64,000 bases of DNA from Flagellimonas sediminis (GCF_010500845.1 NZ_JAAAMI010000002.1:310001-374000); one strand, 5' to 3'; shown: positions 8,892 through 18,252, numbered from the stretch's first letter. The notes: generated from the sequence alone by a model not told the origin. Made by a program: numbers and translations.

Positions 8892-9740
8892 ATGAAAACA
8901 TTTAAAAAAATCATACTGGTTATTATCGTCATTGCTTTTGCTTCGTGCGTTGACGTGGTGGATGTAGAGGTCCAAAATGGTCCCACACGATTGGTGGTGG
9001 AGGCATCCTTGGATTGGGAAAAAGGGACCGCGGGCAACCAACAGACCATCCGTTTGAGCGAATCCACTCCTTTTTTTAACACGGGTACCATCACAGAAGT
9101 TACTGGTGCATCCGTGGTGGTGACCAATGATACGAGCGGTGATGTTTTTGTCTTTGCAGACCAAGGCAATGGAGAATATCTTTCCACGACCTTTGAACCT
9201 GTATTGGCACAATCCTATACCTTACGCATCGAGCACAACGGAGAGGTCTATACCGCCACAGAAACCATGACGCCAGTGACCGATATTACCGACATTTTTC
9301 AAAACCGGGAGGAAGGATTCAATGACGAGGAACTTGAAGTCCACATCGTTTTCACCGATCCCGAAGAGGAAGGTAACAACTATCTCTTCAGATTTCAGCG
9401 GGAAGGCGATCTGCTGCCCGGTCTGGAAGTGGGCGAAGATAGATTCTTGAACGGAAATGAAATTGATTGGTGGTACGAGATTGAGGAGGATGAAGATGAG
9501 CATATCGATCCTTTTCAGCCTGGCGATATATTGCACATTGAAATGTATGGGATTTCACGCCCCTATTATGACTACATCAAAATTTTGGTCGAACAATTGG
9601 GCGGCACAGGTCTTTTTGAATCTACCCCTGTAACCGTAAGGGGCAACTGTATCAATGAGACCCATCCTGAAAACTACGCCTATGGATACTTCAGGTTGAC
9701 CCAAGTGGTAAAGGCCAGTTACACCTTTGTGGAAGAATAA
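8892..9740 (+). CDS. DUF4249 family lipoprotein
   Basis: A 282-residue lipoprotein (IVIAFASC lipobox at about 12-19). It has the DUF4249 pattern LVVEASLDWEKG..QTIRLSESTPFF near the N-terminus and an acidic mid-region. Proteins of this family are encoded next to FecA-like or carboxypeptidase-regulatory TonB receptors and probably sit on the outer membrane as partners. It lies 3 bases after the receptor gene and ends just before an intrinsic terminator, so the pair forms a two-gene operon. Confidence 0.88.
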   Translation: MKTFKKIILVIIVIAFASCVDVVDVEVQNGPTRLVVEASLDWEKGTAGNQQTIRLSESTPFFNTGTITEVTGASVVVTNDTSGDVFVFADQGNGEYLSTTFEPVLAQSYTLRIEHNGEVYTATETMTPVTDITDIFQNREEGFNDEELEVHIVFTDPEEEGNNYLFRFQREGDLLPGLEVGEDRFLNGNEIDWWYEIEEDEDEHIDPFQPGDILHIEMYGISRPYYDYIKILVEQLGGTGLFESTPVTVRGNCINETHPENYAYGYFRLTQVVKASYTFVEE

Positions 9741-9761
9741 TTTAGGTTGGTTTGATGCCAG

Positions 9762-9795
9762 AGCGTCGGGTTTCTAGGGCCCGACGCTTTTTTTT
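9762..9795 (+). terminator. Intrinsic terminator of receptor/DUF4249 operon
   Basis: A perfect 9-bp stem, AGCGTCGGG (9762-9770) with CCCGACGCT (9780-9788), and a run of eight T. It lies 21 bases after the DUF4249 stop codon. Confidence 0.9.
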
Positions 9796-9858
9796 GGCCT
9801 TACGTTAAGTTTTTTCTAAAGGAACGGCCTTTACATAGAAATGTCTTAATTTTATGTG

Positions 9859-11025
9859 ATGGCTATGAACACAAGAAAAGGATTTCGTTTTACCACTTAC
9901 GAAGCTCCGGACCAAACCCCGTTCGAAAAACTCTTCGAGATTTTTCAGGAATTGATTACCCACACTTCAGGTGATGTGGAGGAAGCTCTGGATTGGCTCC
10001 GTGAGTTGGACAAGGAATATGAGCTTACCGATGACGATTACACCATCGACGATTTTATAGAAGACCTGAAGGCCAAGGGATACATTCGTGAAGAATTTGA
10101 TTTGGATGGTGAAAAGGGCGGTGAAGATGGGGAAGAGGGCGATGAAAGTCCGGCAGGCGGAGGCTTATCCATGACGGCCAAATTGGAACGCATGTTGCGC
10201 CAACGGGCCTTGGACCAAATTTTCGGGAAAATCAAACGCAGCGGCTCCGGCAACCATCGCACGGAGAAATCGGGCAGGGGAGACGAGCATACGGGAGAGT
10301 TTAGGGAATATCGCTTCGGGGATTCCTTGGAACATATTTCTATGACCGAAAGTTTGAAGAATGCCCAGGTGAACCACGGATTGGACACCTTTTCCATGAG
10401 TGAGGAGGATTTAGTGGTGGAGGATACCCAACACAAGGCTCAAATGAGTACCGTGCTCATGATCGATATAAGCCACAGCATGATATTATATGGAGAGGAT
10501 CGCATCACTCCCGCCAAAAAAGTGGCCATGGCTCTCGCTGAATTGATCACTACCCGGTATCCAAAGGACACTTTGGATATTCTGGTTTTTGGAAACGATG
10601 CCTGGCCCATTCCCATAAAAGATCTACCCTATTTGCGGGTGGGGCCCTACCATACCAATACCGTGGCAGGATTGCAATTGGCCATGGACATGCTCCGCAG
10701 AAAAAGGAACACCAATAAGCAGGTTTTTATGATTACGGATGGGAAACCTTCCTGTATTCGGCTTCCCGATGGAAACTATTACAAGAACAGTGTGGGGCTG
10801 GACGAGTACATCGTAGAGAAATGTTATACCATGGCACAACAGGCCCGAAAACTACATATCCCCATTACCACTTTCATGATTGCTGAAGACCCCTACCTGA
10901 TGCAGTTTGTCCGAGAATTTACCAAAGCGAACAAAGGCAAGGCCTTCTATACCGGATTGAAAGGTTTGGGCGAAATGATTTTTGAAGATTACGAACAGAA
11001 CAGAAAACGAAGAATTAAAGGATAA
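9859..11025 (+). CDS. VWA domain protein of the MoxR/chelatase type
   Basis: A 388-residue cytoplasmic protein. The N-terminal 110 residues are acidic and helical, with a Glu/Asp/Gly-rich linker. The C-terminal VWA domain (about 190-380) has the MIDAS motif DISHS in TVLMIDISHSM and MITDGKPS. It precedes an AAA+ ATPase gene by 7 bases. Such pairs act as metal-chelatase-like or co-factor-insertion remodelers; the target here is unknown. I chose the ATG at 9859; GTG 9856 and ATG 9865 are alternatives. Confidence 0.88.
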   Translation: MAMNTRKGFRFTTYEAPDQTPFEKLFEIFQELITHTSGDVEEALDWLRELDKEYELTDDDYTIDDFIEDLKAKGYIREEFDLDGEKGGEDGEEGDESPAGGGLSMTAKLERMLRQRALDQIFGKIKRSGSGNHRTEKSGRGDEHTGEFREYRFGDSLEHISMTESLKNAQVNHGLDTFSMSEEDLVVEDTQHKAQMSTVLMIDISHSMILYGEDRITPAKKVAMALAELITTRYPKDTLDILVFGNDAWPIPIKDLPYLRVGPYHTNTVAGLQLAMDMLRRKRNTNKQVFMITDGKPSCIRLPDGNYYKNSVGLDEYIVEKCYTMAQQARKLHIPITTFMIAEDPYLMQFVREFTKANKGKAFYTGLKGLGEMIFEDYEQNRKRRIKG

Positions 11026-11032
11026 AGACCAT

Positions 11033-12502
11033 ATGAAATTGGATCATACCAAAATAAAGACATTAGGAGAATTAAAATCGGCCGGGTACAAGAGCAAAAG
11101 CATCAAGGATGAATTGCGTGAAAACCTGTTGTCCAAAATCTCTAAGAAAGAAGAAGTTTTTGAAGGGGTTTGGGGCTATGAAAACTCTGTAATCCCAGAG
11201 TTGGAACGCGCCATTCTGTCCCGACATAATATCAACCTGCTTGGACTTCGTGGACAAGCCAAGACCCGTTTGGCGCGTTTGATGGTGCAGTTGTTGGATG
11301 AATGGATGCCCGTTGTGGAAGGTTCCGAAATCCATGATGATCCGTTGAACCCCATTTCGCGATATGCCGTAGAACTCATCAAGGAAAAGGGGGACAACAC
11401 TCCCTTAGTGTGGGTCCACAGGGACGAACGCTTTTTTGAAAAATTGGCAACCCCCGATGTTACCGTCGCCGATCTGATTGGGGATGTGGACCCCATAAAA
11501 GCCGCCAATCTTCGGCTTTCATATGCCGATGACCGTGTGATCCATTTCGGGATGATCCCCAGGGCCAATCGCTGCATTTTTGTGATTAATGAATTGCCTG
11601 ATCTGCAAGCAAGGATCCAAGTGGCTTTGTTTAACATTTTACAGGAAGGCGATATCCAAATCCGCGGCTTTAAGTTGAGGCTTCATTTGGACATTCAATT
11701 TGTATTTACGGCCAACCCTGAAGATTATACGAACAGGGGAAGCATCGTGACCCCTTTAAAGGACCGAATCGGTTCCCAAATTTTGACGCATTATCCGGAG
11801 ACAGTGGAAATTGCCAAGAAAATTACCAAACAAGAGGCCCAACTGGACAGCAGACAGTCAGACACCATTTACGTCCCAGAAATTGCAATGGACCTATTGG
11901 AACAAATCAGTTTTGAAGCACGGAAAAGTGAATATGTGGATGCCAAGAGTGGCGTGAGCGCGCGTATGAGCATCACTGCTTTCGAAAATTTGTTGAGCAC
12001 GGCAGAGCGCAGGGCCATATTGGCCGGAGAAACCAAAACTTCTGTACGTTTAAGTGATTTTATGGGGGTAATCCCATCCATCACCGGAAAAATTGAATTG
12101 GTCTATGAAGGAGAACAGGAGGGGGCAGGCTTTGTGGCCGAAACCTTGATTGAGGATGCCATCAAAACATTGTTCCCCAACTTTTTCCCGAAAATTGATA
12201 AACTACAGCGCAAGGAACAAGAAACCGAATACGATGAACTCGTCAATTGGTTTTTTGATAGCGAAGGATTTGATCTGTTGGATGATGAGGGAGAAGCTTC
12301 CTATAAATCAAAACTGGATTCCGTTGGCCCGCTCAACAATCTCATCAAACAATACCAACCTGAAATTTCCAAAGAGGATTCCTATTTTATGAAGGAACTA
12401 TTGCTTTGGGGGCTGGTAGTCCATAAAAAATTGAGCAAACACCGTTATGAGCAAGGGCTTCAGTTCAAAGACCTGTACGGTAGCTATATTCGGGGGTTAT
12501 AA
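11033..12502 (+). CDS. AAA+ ATPase, ChlI/MoxR-like
   Basis: A 489-residue ATPase. Walker A is an unusual GLRGQAKTRLAR at about residue 75, in place of GxxGxGKT. The Walker B-like FVINELPDL follows near 180, and sensor and arginine-finger regions include FTANPEDYTNRG and TPLKDRIGSQI. Family members work with VWA partners as chelatase- or MoxR-like protein remodelers. The neighbouring VWA gene ends 7 bases upstream. The ATG at 11033 is preferred over an in-frame TTG at 10982 that would overlap the VWA gene. Confidence 0.88.
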   Translation: MKLDHTKIKTLGELKSAGYKSKSIKDELRENLLSKISKKEEVFEGVWGYENSVIPELERAILSRHNINLLGLRGQAKTRLARLMVQLLDEWMPVVEGSEIHDDPLNPISRYAVELIKEKGDNTPLVWVHRDERFFEKLATPDVTVADLIGDVDPIKAANLRLSYADDRVIHFGMIPRANRCIFVINELPDLQARIQVALFNILQEGDIQIRGFKLRLHLDIQFVFTANPEDYTNRGSIVTPLKDRIGSQILTHYPETVEIAKKITKQEAQLDSRQSDTIYVPEIAMDLLEQISFEARKSEYVDAKSGVSARMSITAFENLLSTAERRAILAGETKTSVRLSDFMGVIPSITGKIELVYEGEQEGAGFVAETLIEDAIKTLFPNFFPKIDKLQRKEQETEYDELVNWFFDSEGFDLLDDEGEASYKSKLDSVGPLNNLIKQYQPEISKEDSYFMKELLLWGLVVHKKLSKHRYEQGLQFKDLYGSYIRGL

Positions 12503-12511
12503 TCTTGATGT

Positions 12512-12994
12512 CTATTGCCAAATGTTAAGGTTGTCGTTATAGTTTTCAAAATTGTAGATGCCCACATATCGTTTTCTTAGCCAAAAGGTATAGATGGTCA
12601 AGATGGGCAATATACTATAGAGCACCAGGGAAATTGTGGCAACAGGTTTAAAGGTGGAGGGAATCACATGCTCCCCATATTCCTTAATGGAATTGAGCAC
12701 CGTGATACTTTCATAAATTTTAAACACGTACACACCCATTATGATATAAAGGGCATATTCGATATTGCGCATTTTTGGGTCAGGAAGCTCTCCTTCCGAT
12801 ATTTTGAACCAAACCACATATAAGTACAACAAATGTACTATGGTAAGAACCGGGAAAAGGTAATTTTCAGCCTTAAGGAAGTAGAATTTATTGGTATACA
12901 CCCCGTAAAAGTCTAGAATAATCAAGACCAATAATACAGCTAAGGATGCCAGTATGTTTCTTTTCCAGGTGATGATTTTCGAAATTGTATTCAT
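12512..12994 (-). CDS. Membrane protein of unknown function, four predicted helices
   Basis: A 160-residue integral membrane protein with hydrophobic segments near 12-30 (LASLAVLLVLIILDFYGVY), 46-63, 82-98 and 122-140. No family is recognised. It is convergent with the AAA+ gene, with only 9 bases between, and is apparently monocistronic. Confidence 0.65.
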   Translation of the reverse strand: MNTISKIITWKRNILASLAVLLVLIILDFYGVYTNKFYFLKAENYLFPVLTIVHLLYLYVVWFKISEGELPDPKMRNIEYALYIIMGVYVFKIYESITVLNSIKEYGEHVIPSTFKPVATISLVLYSILPILTIYTFWLRKRYVGIYNFENYNDNLNIWQ

Positions 12995-13148
12995 ATCAAA
13001 ACTTGATTTGGGATTCTAATTTGATATAAAATAAAGGGATAAAAATGAAAGGATTCAATCTAATCGATAAACAGCGGGCAATGTCAGATAATCAGAAAAA
13101 TCTGATAACAAATGCCATTTATTTATCTAGTAAAAAGCTGATTTTCAG

Positions 13149-14033
13149 TTATTCAAACAGGTCGGAAGACAAGTACCGATCACCTCTATCACACACAATG
13201 GATACGATGGTTCCATGATCCAACATTTCTGCCAACCTAAAAGCTACTGTTGCTGCACCACCACTGCTCATACCGGCAAAAATCCCCTCTTCCTTGGCCA
13301 GTTTCTTGGCCATTAAGGTAGCATCCGCTTCACTGACTTCCATAACGGTATCCACCTTTCTTGAATCAAAAATCTTTGGCAAATATTCTTGGGGCCATTT
13401 GCGTATACCCGGTATTTTGGACTCATCAGTGGGTTGCACCCCTACTATCTGGATATCGGGGTTCTTTTCCTTTAAAAATGTAGAGGTGCCCATAATGGTC
13501 CCCGTGGTTCCCATACTCGATACAAAATGGGTAATCTGCCCTTCGGTATCCCTCCAAATCTCAGGACCTGTGGTTTTGTAATGGGCCTTCCAATTATCAT
13601 CATTGGAGAATTGGTTAATCATGATGAATCCTTCATTTTTCACTTTGGATTCCGCATAATCCCGTGCGCCCTCAATGCCTACATCGGCAGGGGTCAAGGT
13701 TACTTTTGCGCCATAGGCACGCATGGTCTGAACCCGTTCCTTTGTAGAGTTTTCGGGCATCACCAATTCTATATCCAACCCAAAAAGACTTGCGATCATG
13801 GCCAAACCAATGCCGGTATTTCCACTGGTGGCCTCTATCAATTTGGATGCTTTGGAAAAATCGCCTCTTTCAAGTCCGCTCTTTAACATGTTATAGGCCG
13901 GGCGATCTTTTACACTTCCTCCTGGATTATTGCCCTCAAGTTTAAAAAGAACTTTGACGTTCGGATTGGGATTCAATACTTTCGACTCCACCAAAGGGGT
14001 GTTGCCTATAAGGTCTAGGATGCTTTTAGACAT
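13149..14033 (-). CDS. cysM: CysM, cysteine synthase B
   Basis: A 294-residue PLP enzyme that makes cysteine from O-acetylserine and sulfide or thiosulfate. The Schiff-base lysine is K42 in GGSVKDRPA. The substrate loop ATSGNTG and the phosphate-binding GTTGT are present. The length and the CysM-type sequence ([29 protein letters not shown]) favour CysM over CysK. Its start overlaps the end of the serine acetyltransferase gene by 8 bases, giving a coupled cysE-cysM operon. Confidence 0.93.
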   Translation of the reverse strand: MSKSILDLIGNTPLVESKVLNPNPNVKVLFKLEGNNPGGSVKDRPAYNMLKSGLERGDFSKASKLIEATSGNTGIGLAMIASLFGLDIELVMPENSTKERVQTMRAYGAKVTLTPADVGIEGARDYAESKVKNEGFIMINQFSNDDNWKAHYKTTGPEIWRDTEGQITHFVSSMGTTGTIMGTSTFLKEKNPDIQIVGVQPTDESKIPGIRKWPQEYLPKIFDSRKVDTVMEVSEADATLMAKKLAKEEGIFAGMSSGGAATVAFRLAEMLDHGTIVSIVCDRGDRYLSSDLFE

Positions 14034-14817
14034 TTGGAGCTGTCTTTATTTTGATTTCAGGAGTATGAAAAACCGTGGAATTTGGCGGTACGGAAGCCGT
14101 TACCCAGGCGTTACCACCGATAATGGAATTTTCACCAACAACGGTATTACCTCCCAAAATGGTGGCGTTCGCATAAATGGTAACATTACTCATGATGGTG
14201 GGATGCCGTTTGGTCTTTTCCAGGTTTTTGGCCACATATAACGCTCCAAGTGTTACACCCTGATAAATTTTCACATTGTCGTGTATGATGGCGGTTTCAC
14301 CAATGACCACACCAGTGGCGTGGTCGATAAAGAAGGATTTTCCAATTTTGGCTCCAGGGTTGATGTCCACACCGGTCTGTCTATGCGCATACTCGGTCAT
14401 CAGCCTAGGGATCAAGGGAACATCTTGAACATAAAGTTCATGCGCCAATCGGTAAATGGCAATGGCATAAAAGCCAGGATAGGCCATATAAATCTCACGG
14501 ATAGAAAGTGAAGCCGGATCGCAGTTTAGGATTGCTTCGGCATCCAGGTTCAGTTTTTCCAAAATTCCCGGCAACTCGGATACGTAATTGTTCCAAAGTT
14601 GGTTACTAGGTCGTTCCAGTTCCCAACATGCCATATCCATCAACCCGTTGAACTTATTTTCCAACAGTTCCAGGTTCACGGCCACCGGGGTATTAGCATC
14701 AAAAAGGGTATAAAAAAGTGTATCCGTGAAATCTTCCGTTTCTTGCTTAAGCCTGTAATCCAAGTGGGGCAACTTTTTGTGCCTGTTCAGCTCTGCGATG
14801 ATTTTTTCCTTGTCCAT
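14026..14817 (-). CDS. cysE: Serine O-acetyltransferase
   Basis: A 263-residue acyltransferase forming O-acetylserine from serine and acetyl-CoA. The helical N-terminal domain (about 1-125) is followed by a left-handed beta-helix of hexapeptide repeats. The motif [11 protein letters not shown] precedes the catalytic region [13 protein letters not shown] and IYQGVTLGA. It is the first gene of the cysE-cysM operon. The 91-bp upstream spacer is shared with a divergent DUF2461 gene. Confidence 0.92.
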   Translation of the reverse strand: MDKEKIIAELNRHKKLPHLDYRLKQETEDFTDTLFYTLFDANTPVAVNLELLENKFNGLMDMACWELERPSNQLWNNYVSELPGILEKLNLDAEAILNCDPASLSIREIYMAYPGFYAIAIYRLAHELYVQDVPLIPRLMTEYAHRQTGVDINPGAKIGKSFFIDHATGVVIGETAIIHDNVKIYQGVTLGALYVAKNLEKTKRHPTIMSNVTIYANATILGGNTVVGENSIIGGNAWVTASVPPNSTVFHTPEIKIKTAPNV

Positions 14818-14908
14818 ACTACTCTTATTGTCTTAAAATTAGACAAATCCTTACCACAGCCTATCAGAAAAGGCTAACTTTAGTTTAAAAATAACATATT
14901 ATCGATAT

Positions 14909-15589
14909 ATGGCGGCCCACACTACGATTTCCAAAGATGCATTTGATTTTTTAACACAACTTGAAAAGAACAACAACAAGGAATGGTTCGAAGCGAACAA
15001 GAGGATTTTTAAAAAGCATGAAACTGCAGTGAAAGGATTTTACGAGGCGGTGAAGGACAACCTGAACCACCATGACGAGATCGAAAAAATGAAAATGTTC
15101 CGCATTTATCGGGATGTACGTTTTTCCAAGGACAAAACGCCGTACAAATCCCATTTTGCAGGGTCCTTTTCTCGTTTAGGCAGCCATTTAAGGGGAGGAT
15201 ATTACCTTCATCTTAAGCCGGGCGGATCCTTTTTGGCCACTGGTTTTTGGGATCCAAACAAAGAAGATCTCTTCCGGATACGAAAGGAATTGGAAATGGA
15301 TGCCTCCGAATTCCGCAAAGTGATCGGGCAGAAATCCTTAAAATCCATTTGGGGGGAATTAAAGGGGGATGCTGTTAAATTGATGCCGAAGGGTTTTGAC
15401 AAAAACCATCCCGACATTGATTTGATCAAATTCAAGCAATTTATTTTCACTCGAAATTTGACAGATGAAGAAGTGCTATCCGATTCCTTTTTGGACGAAG
15501 TGGACAAATCCTATCGAGCCATTCGGCCCTATTTCGACCTGATGAGCGACATATTGACCACAAATTTGAACGGCGAATCAATCCTGTAA
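14909..15589 (+). CDS. DUF2461 (TIGR02453) family protein
   Basis: A 226-residue cytoplasmic protein with the family signatures FLTQLEKNNNKEWFEANK near the N-terminus, MFRIYRDVRFSKDKTPYK at about 62-80 and GGYYLHLKPGGSFLATG. Its biochemical role is not established. It is divergent from cysE, and its 3' end overlaps the convergent gene at 15578 by 12 bases. Confidence 0.9.
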   Translation: MAAHTTISKDAFDFLTQLEKNNNKEWFEANKRIFKKHETAVKGFYEAVKDNLNHHDEIEKMKMFRIYRDVRFSKDKTPYKSHFAGSFSRLGSHLRGGYYLHLKPGGSFLATGFWDPNKEDLFRIRKELEMDASEFRKVIGQKSLKSIWGELKGDAVKLMPKGFDKNHPDIDLIKFKQFIFTRNLTDEEVLSDSFLDEVDKSYRAIRPYFDLMSDILTTNLNGESIL

Positions 15590-15994
15590 CTGGGCCTGAT
15601 AATCCAACAATTGGACCTGGTCTTTCAGTCGTTCGATCACCATGTTCATCATACGTTTGTTCAAAGAGGAAGAATTGGTGATGTAATCTTGGTATTCTTC
15701 CACGGTAAACTGGCCTATGACCATTCCCTTTAAGGAATTCCTGAATTTGATATCCTTTTGGATGGCCCCTTCAATAAACTGCATTTTGCGCTCCAAGGAA
15801 AGCTCGTGAAAAGCTCCCTTGTGTTTGGCGATGTAGTTCTTGAAAGCCTCTACCAATAAAAAGTTTTGGAGCTTGATGACGGGTCGCAAGGTTTGGTTCT
15901 GGAAACGCTCATCAAAACCCATTGCGCTGTTGAAATGTGTCTGCGGAATGTCTGGACGGATGTCCAAAAGACTCTTGGATCGTGAATCCATGGC
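15578..15994 (-). CDS. Conserved-looking hypothetical protein
   Basis: A 138-residue mostly helical protein beginning MDSRSKSLLDIRPD and ending in a charged helix (MVIERLKDQVQLL). The open frame extends 32 codons upstream, but that part has poor protein character, so I prefer the internal ATG at 15994. Close flavobacterial relatives are, as I recall, labelled glyoxalase in databases, but no glyoxalase metal site is visible and I do not adopt that name. It is convergent with the DUF2461 gene. Confidence 0.6.
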   Translation of the reverse strand, partial: AMDSRSKSLLDIRPDIPQTHFNSAMGFDERFQNQTLRPVIKLQNFLLVEAFKNYIAKHKGAFHELSLERKMQFIEGAIQKDIKFRNSLKGMVIGQFTVEEYQDYITNSSSLNKRMMNMVIERLKDQVQLLDYQAQLQD

Positions 15995-16239
15995 TGTAAG
16001 TTTTAATAAAGTTACATATTCAAAAACCGTACAATTTTTGGGGAGGTAATAGTTTTTAACGATGTTATGAACAGGTTGGGGTACCGCCATATTTACGTTT
16101 TGTACCCGTTACTATAAAGTTTATGGTTTTAATCTCTTCAGTTGTTGGTAGAGCGTAGTTTCCTACTTTTAAGAAAATGTAACTAGCAGACGTTAACTAA
16201 TGAATAAAACTTGGGCATAGCCAACCGTATTAATGGTAT

Positions 16240-16380
16240 ATGATAAATAAGTTAGGCACCAATATAAAAACCGAAAGTGATATAATCGGAAATTTTCAAA
16301 AACAACACTGCGTGGCTTGCAAGTTTAAAAAAGCTGATAGAAGTGTAGTTAACTTGAAATTTGAAATACTAACCGAATAA
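16240..16380 (+). CDS. 46-residue CxxC microprotein
   Basis: A small open frame beginning MINKLGTNIKTESD, with HCVACKFKKADRS in the middle and ending FEILTE. The CxxC pair followed by a basic stretch could bind zinc or be a redox motif. It lies 26 bases before the membrane-protein gene at 16407 on the same strand, inside an AT-rich segment. The composition looks protein-like, but there is no independent proof of expression. Confidence 0.45.
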   Translation: MINKLGTNIKTESDIIGNFQKQHCVACKFKKADRSVVNLKFEILTE

Positions 16381-16406
16381 ACAGTTAATTTAAAATAGGA
16401 TTTCAA

Positions 16407-16694
16407 ATGGAAAATTCAAGTCACAGTCAATCAAAAATTTTCAAGGGGGCGGGCTGGTTATTAGGAATTGCGATCTCAATTGTAGGGGCTATGGTAGTGT
16501 TTATCTTCTCTGACAGTTTTGCTGCGGCTATTTCAGCAGCTTTACCGATTGGTATTTTTGCAGGTATTGGTTTAGACCAAAAATTTCAAAGAGAAAATGA
16601 GCGAGTCGTTCCTAAGAAAACTAAAATGATGATCGGTTCTTTATTATTTGGTTTTATCACTTTCGTTGTATTTTATATTATTCTACATTTTTAA
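16407..16694 (+). CDS. Small membrane protein
   Basis: A 95-residue protein with two or three hydrophobic segments: GWLLGIAISIVGAMVVFIF (about 17-35), a short one near 38-55, and MIGSLLFGFITFVVFYIIL at 73-93. The N-terminus is polar. No family is recognised. It precedes a sigma factor gene by 17 bases on the same strand, in an AT-rich segment, and probably shares its operon. Confidence 0.6.
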   Translation: MENSSHSQSKIFKGAGWLLGIAISIVGAMVVFIFSDSFAAAISAALPIGIFAGIGLDQKFQRENERVVPKKTKMMIGSLLFGFITFVVFYIILHF

Positions 16695-16711
16695 AAATTC
16701 TTTTTGACCGC

Positions 16712-17209
16712 TTGCAAAATCAAGGAGAAATAGAAAAAGAATTTGTAAAACAAATCCAAAAACATCAAGGGATTTTGCATAAGATCTGCTTTGTCTATTC
16801 AAATAGCAATGCAGATAAGGAAGACCTATATCAAGAAATTGTTTTGCAATTATGGAAATCGTACCCATCATTCCGAAAAGAAGCAAAATTTTCAACTTGG
16901 ATGTATCGGGTTGCTCTAAATACTGCAATTACATTAAACAAGAAGGCGGCCTTATTTGAAAATCACAAGGTACAACTAAGTAATAAATATGCTGTTGCTG
17001 AAGTTCTTGACTATTCCGAAGACATTAAAATTCTTTATAAAGCAATTTCAAAACTGAGCAAAATAGAAAAGGCCGTTATTCTGCTTTGGCTTGAAGAAAA
17101 GGCATATGGTGAGATTGCTGAAATCGTTGGGATATCGGAAAAAAACGTAAGCGTAAAATTAGTGAGAAGCAAAAAGAAGCTCGCCAAAATCATAAAAAAG
17201 ATGGGCTGA
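16712..17209 (+). CDS. Second ECF-type RNA polymerase sigma factor
   Basis: A 165-residue sigma-70 family factor. Region 2 is NADKEDLYQEIVLQLWKSYPSFRKEAKFSTWMYRVALNTA in outline (about 30-70). Region 4 is LSKIEKAVILLWLEEKAYGEIAEIVGIS with a basic recognition end. The frame begins with TTG, as no ATG is available upstream in frame. The stop overlaps the ATG of the next gene (TGATG), so translation is coupled. It is AT-rich and unlike the surrounding chromosome. Confidence 0.85.
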   Translation: MQNQGEIEKEFVKQIQKHQGILHKICFVYSNSNADKEDLYQEIVLQLWKSYPSFRKEAKFSTWMYRVALNTAITLNKKAALFENHKVQLSNKYAVAEVLDYSEDIKILYKAISKLSKIEKAVILLWLEEKAYGEIAEIVGISEKNVSVKLVRSKKKLAKIIKKMG

Positions 17210-17937
17210 TGGAAAATTTGGATTTAAATAAATATCAATTAGCTTGGAAAAACGAAGAATCATTTCAAGCAGAAAAACTTTCTGAAATTGAAATTCACAA
17301 TTTTATGAAATCTACTTCAAATATTGGGGGGCAATACAAAAGGTCTATACTTTTCGATATAGTTTTTAAAAGTTTCTTATTCATTATATTCATTGTATTG
17401 ATCTTTCTTCTAAAAAATCAATCAATAACCACTCTTACTATTCCATTTTTTATTTTCATAGCCGCCTTTGGAATAATTTGGCAGATAAAAGTTTACAAAA
17501 GAGTTGATACAATAAGCATTGGGCATGAACACTTAAAAAGATTACTAAGAGCTTATATCGACTTCTATAATGGACAATTTGTTAAATCCATATTTGTGAG
17601 TGCCTTGTCGAGTACCTTATTTTTTATTGGCGGCTCTCTTTTTTATCTATACTTCAAATACGGGCAAATCCCATCTTTTGAAATAGATGATTTTATTGTT
17701 TTGACCATAGGAATTGCTTTAAGTTATGGTGTTAGCGCTTTTGCCCAAATAAAACAAAATGAATATCAAATTAAGGAATTGGAAAGTTGTTTGGTTGAAA
17801 TTGAGGAAAATACAATAGCTGCGTCAAGCATTAAAAAATATCAAACTAACAGGATAAAAAATTTAATCACGATTGGTATTGCATTGATTATTGGTGCGGT
17901 TATTTTTTTGTATCTAATTTTTGGATTGATTAATTAA
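17209..17937 (+). CDS. Four-helix membrane protein coupled to sigma factor
   Basis: A 242-residue protein with a soluble N-terminal 45 residues. Two pairs of hydrophobic helices follow: about 45-65 and 72-88, then about 128-146 and 157-178, with another at the C-terminus (LITIGIALIIGAVIFLYLIFGL). Being translationally coupled to the sigma gene, it is a candidate membrane anti-sigma partner. No anti-sigma motif is visible, so this is inferred from position only. Confidence 0.6.
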   Translation: MENLDLNKYQLAWKNEESFQAEKLSEIEIHNFMKSTSNIGGQYKRSILFDIVFKSFLFIIFIVLIFLLKNQSITTLTIPFFIFIAAFGIIWQIKVYKRVDTISIGHEHLKRLLRAYIDFYNGQFVKSIFVSALSSTLFFIGGSLFYLYFKYGQIPSFEIDDFIVLTIGIALSYGVSAFAQIKQNEYQIKELESCLVEIEENTIAASSIKKYQTNRIKNLITIGIALIIGAVIFLYLIFGLIN

Positions 17938-17950
17938 AAGGAAAGTTGAA

Positions 17951-18215
17951 ATGAAAAATCTATTTTATTTATTGTTTCGTTTGGAATCATTTCAGCAGCA
18001 ATAGCAATTTATCCGTTTGATCAAGGCACTACTCTTTTAGGGAAGTTTAAGTGTTTTATATTCAGCAATATTTTTTTATCTGGTTGGTTAAACTACAAAA
18101 AGGTAAAAAAATAAAAGCCGGTTCCGAATTAAATCAAATAAACGAATCTTTGGAAAAGATAAAAAATTTGGGAGATAGATATCCCAAACAATTACAATCC
18201 AAGATTGGTAAATAA
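17951..18215 (+). pseudogene. Frameshifted small membrane protein gene
   Basis: A coding-like trace starts at ATG 17951 (MKN), shifts frame within the first few codons, reads ILFIVSFGIISAAIAIYPFD and LNYKKVKK, and shifts again at the A-run 18105-18111 to read IKAGSELNQINESLEKIKNL to a TAA at 18213-18215. Restoring the frame would give a protein of about 85 residues with an N-terminal hydrophobic part and a charged helical tail. It follows the membrane-protein gene by 13 bases. Sequencing error in the homopolymers is an alternative explanation. Confidence 0.55.
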
Positions 18216-18252
18216 GTAGTATAAGATAAAAGTCCATCTGCCAACAAAGTAT

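Noticed and set aside
9859..12502. VWA plus AAA+ pair as a ternary conflict/defence system
   Set aside because: No third effector or associated protease or nuclease gene lies nearby; chelatase/MoxR-like pairs of this type are common housekeeping genes.
13080..13115. Hairpin ATCAGA/TCTGAT downstream of cysM as a terminator
   Set aside because: The stem is only six bases and no T-run follows on the required strand.
16190..16260. GTTAGGC near 16250 as an integron attC core site
   Set aside because: No matching complementary core or cassette-like fold was found at the expected distance, and the bases are part of the CxxC microprotein frame.
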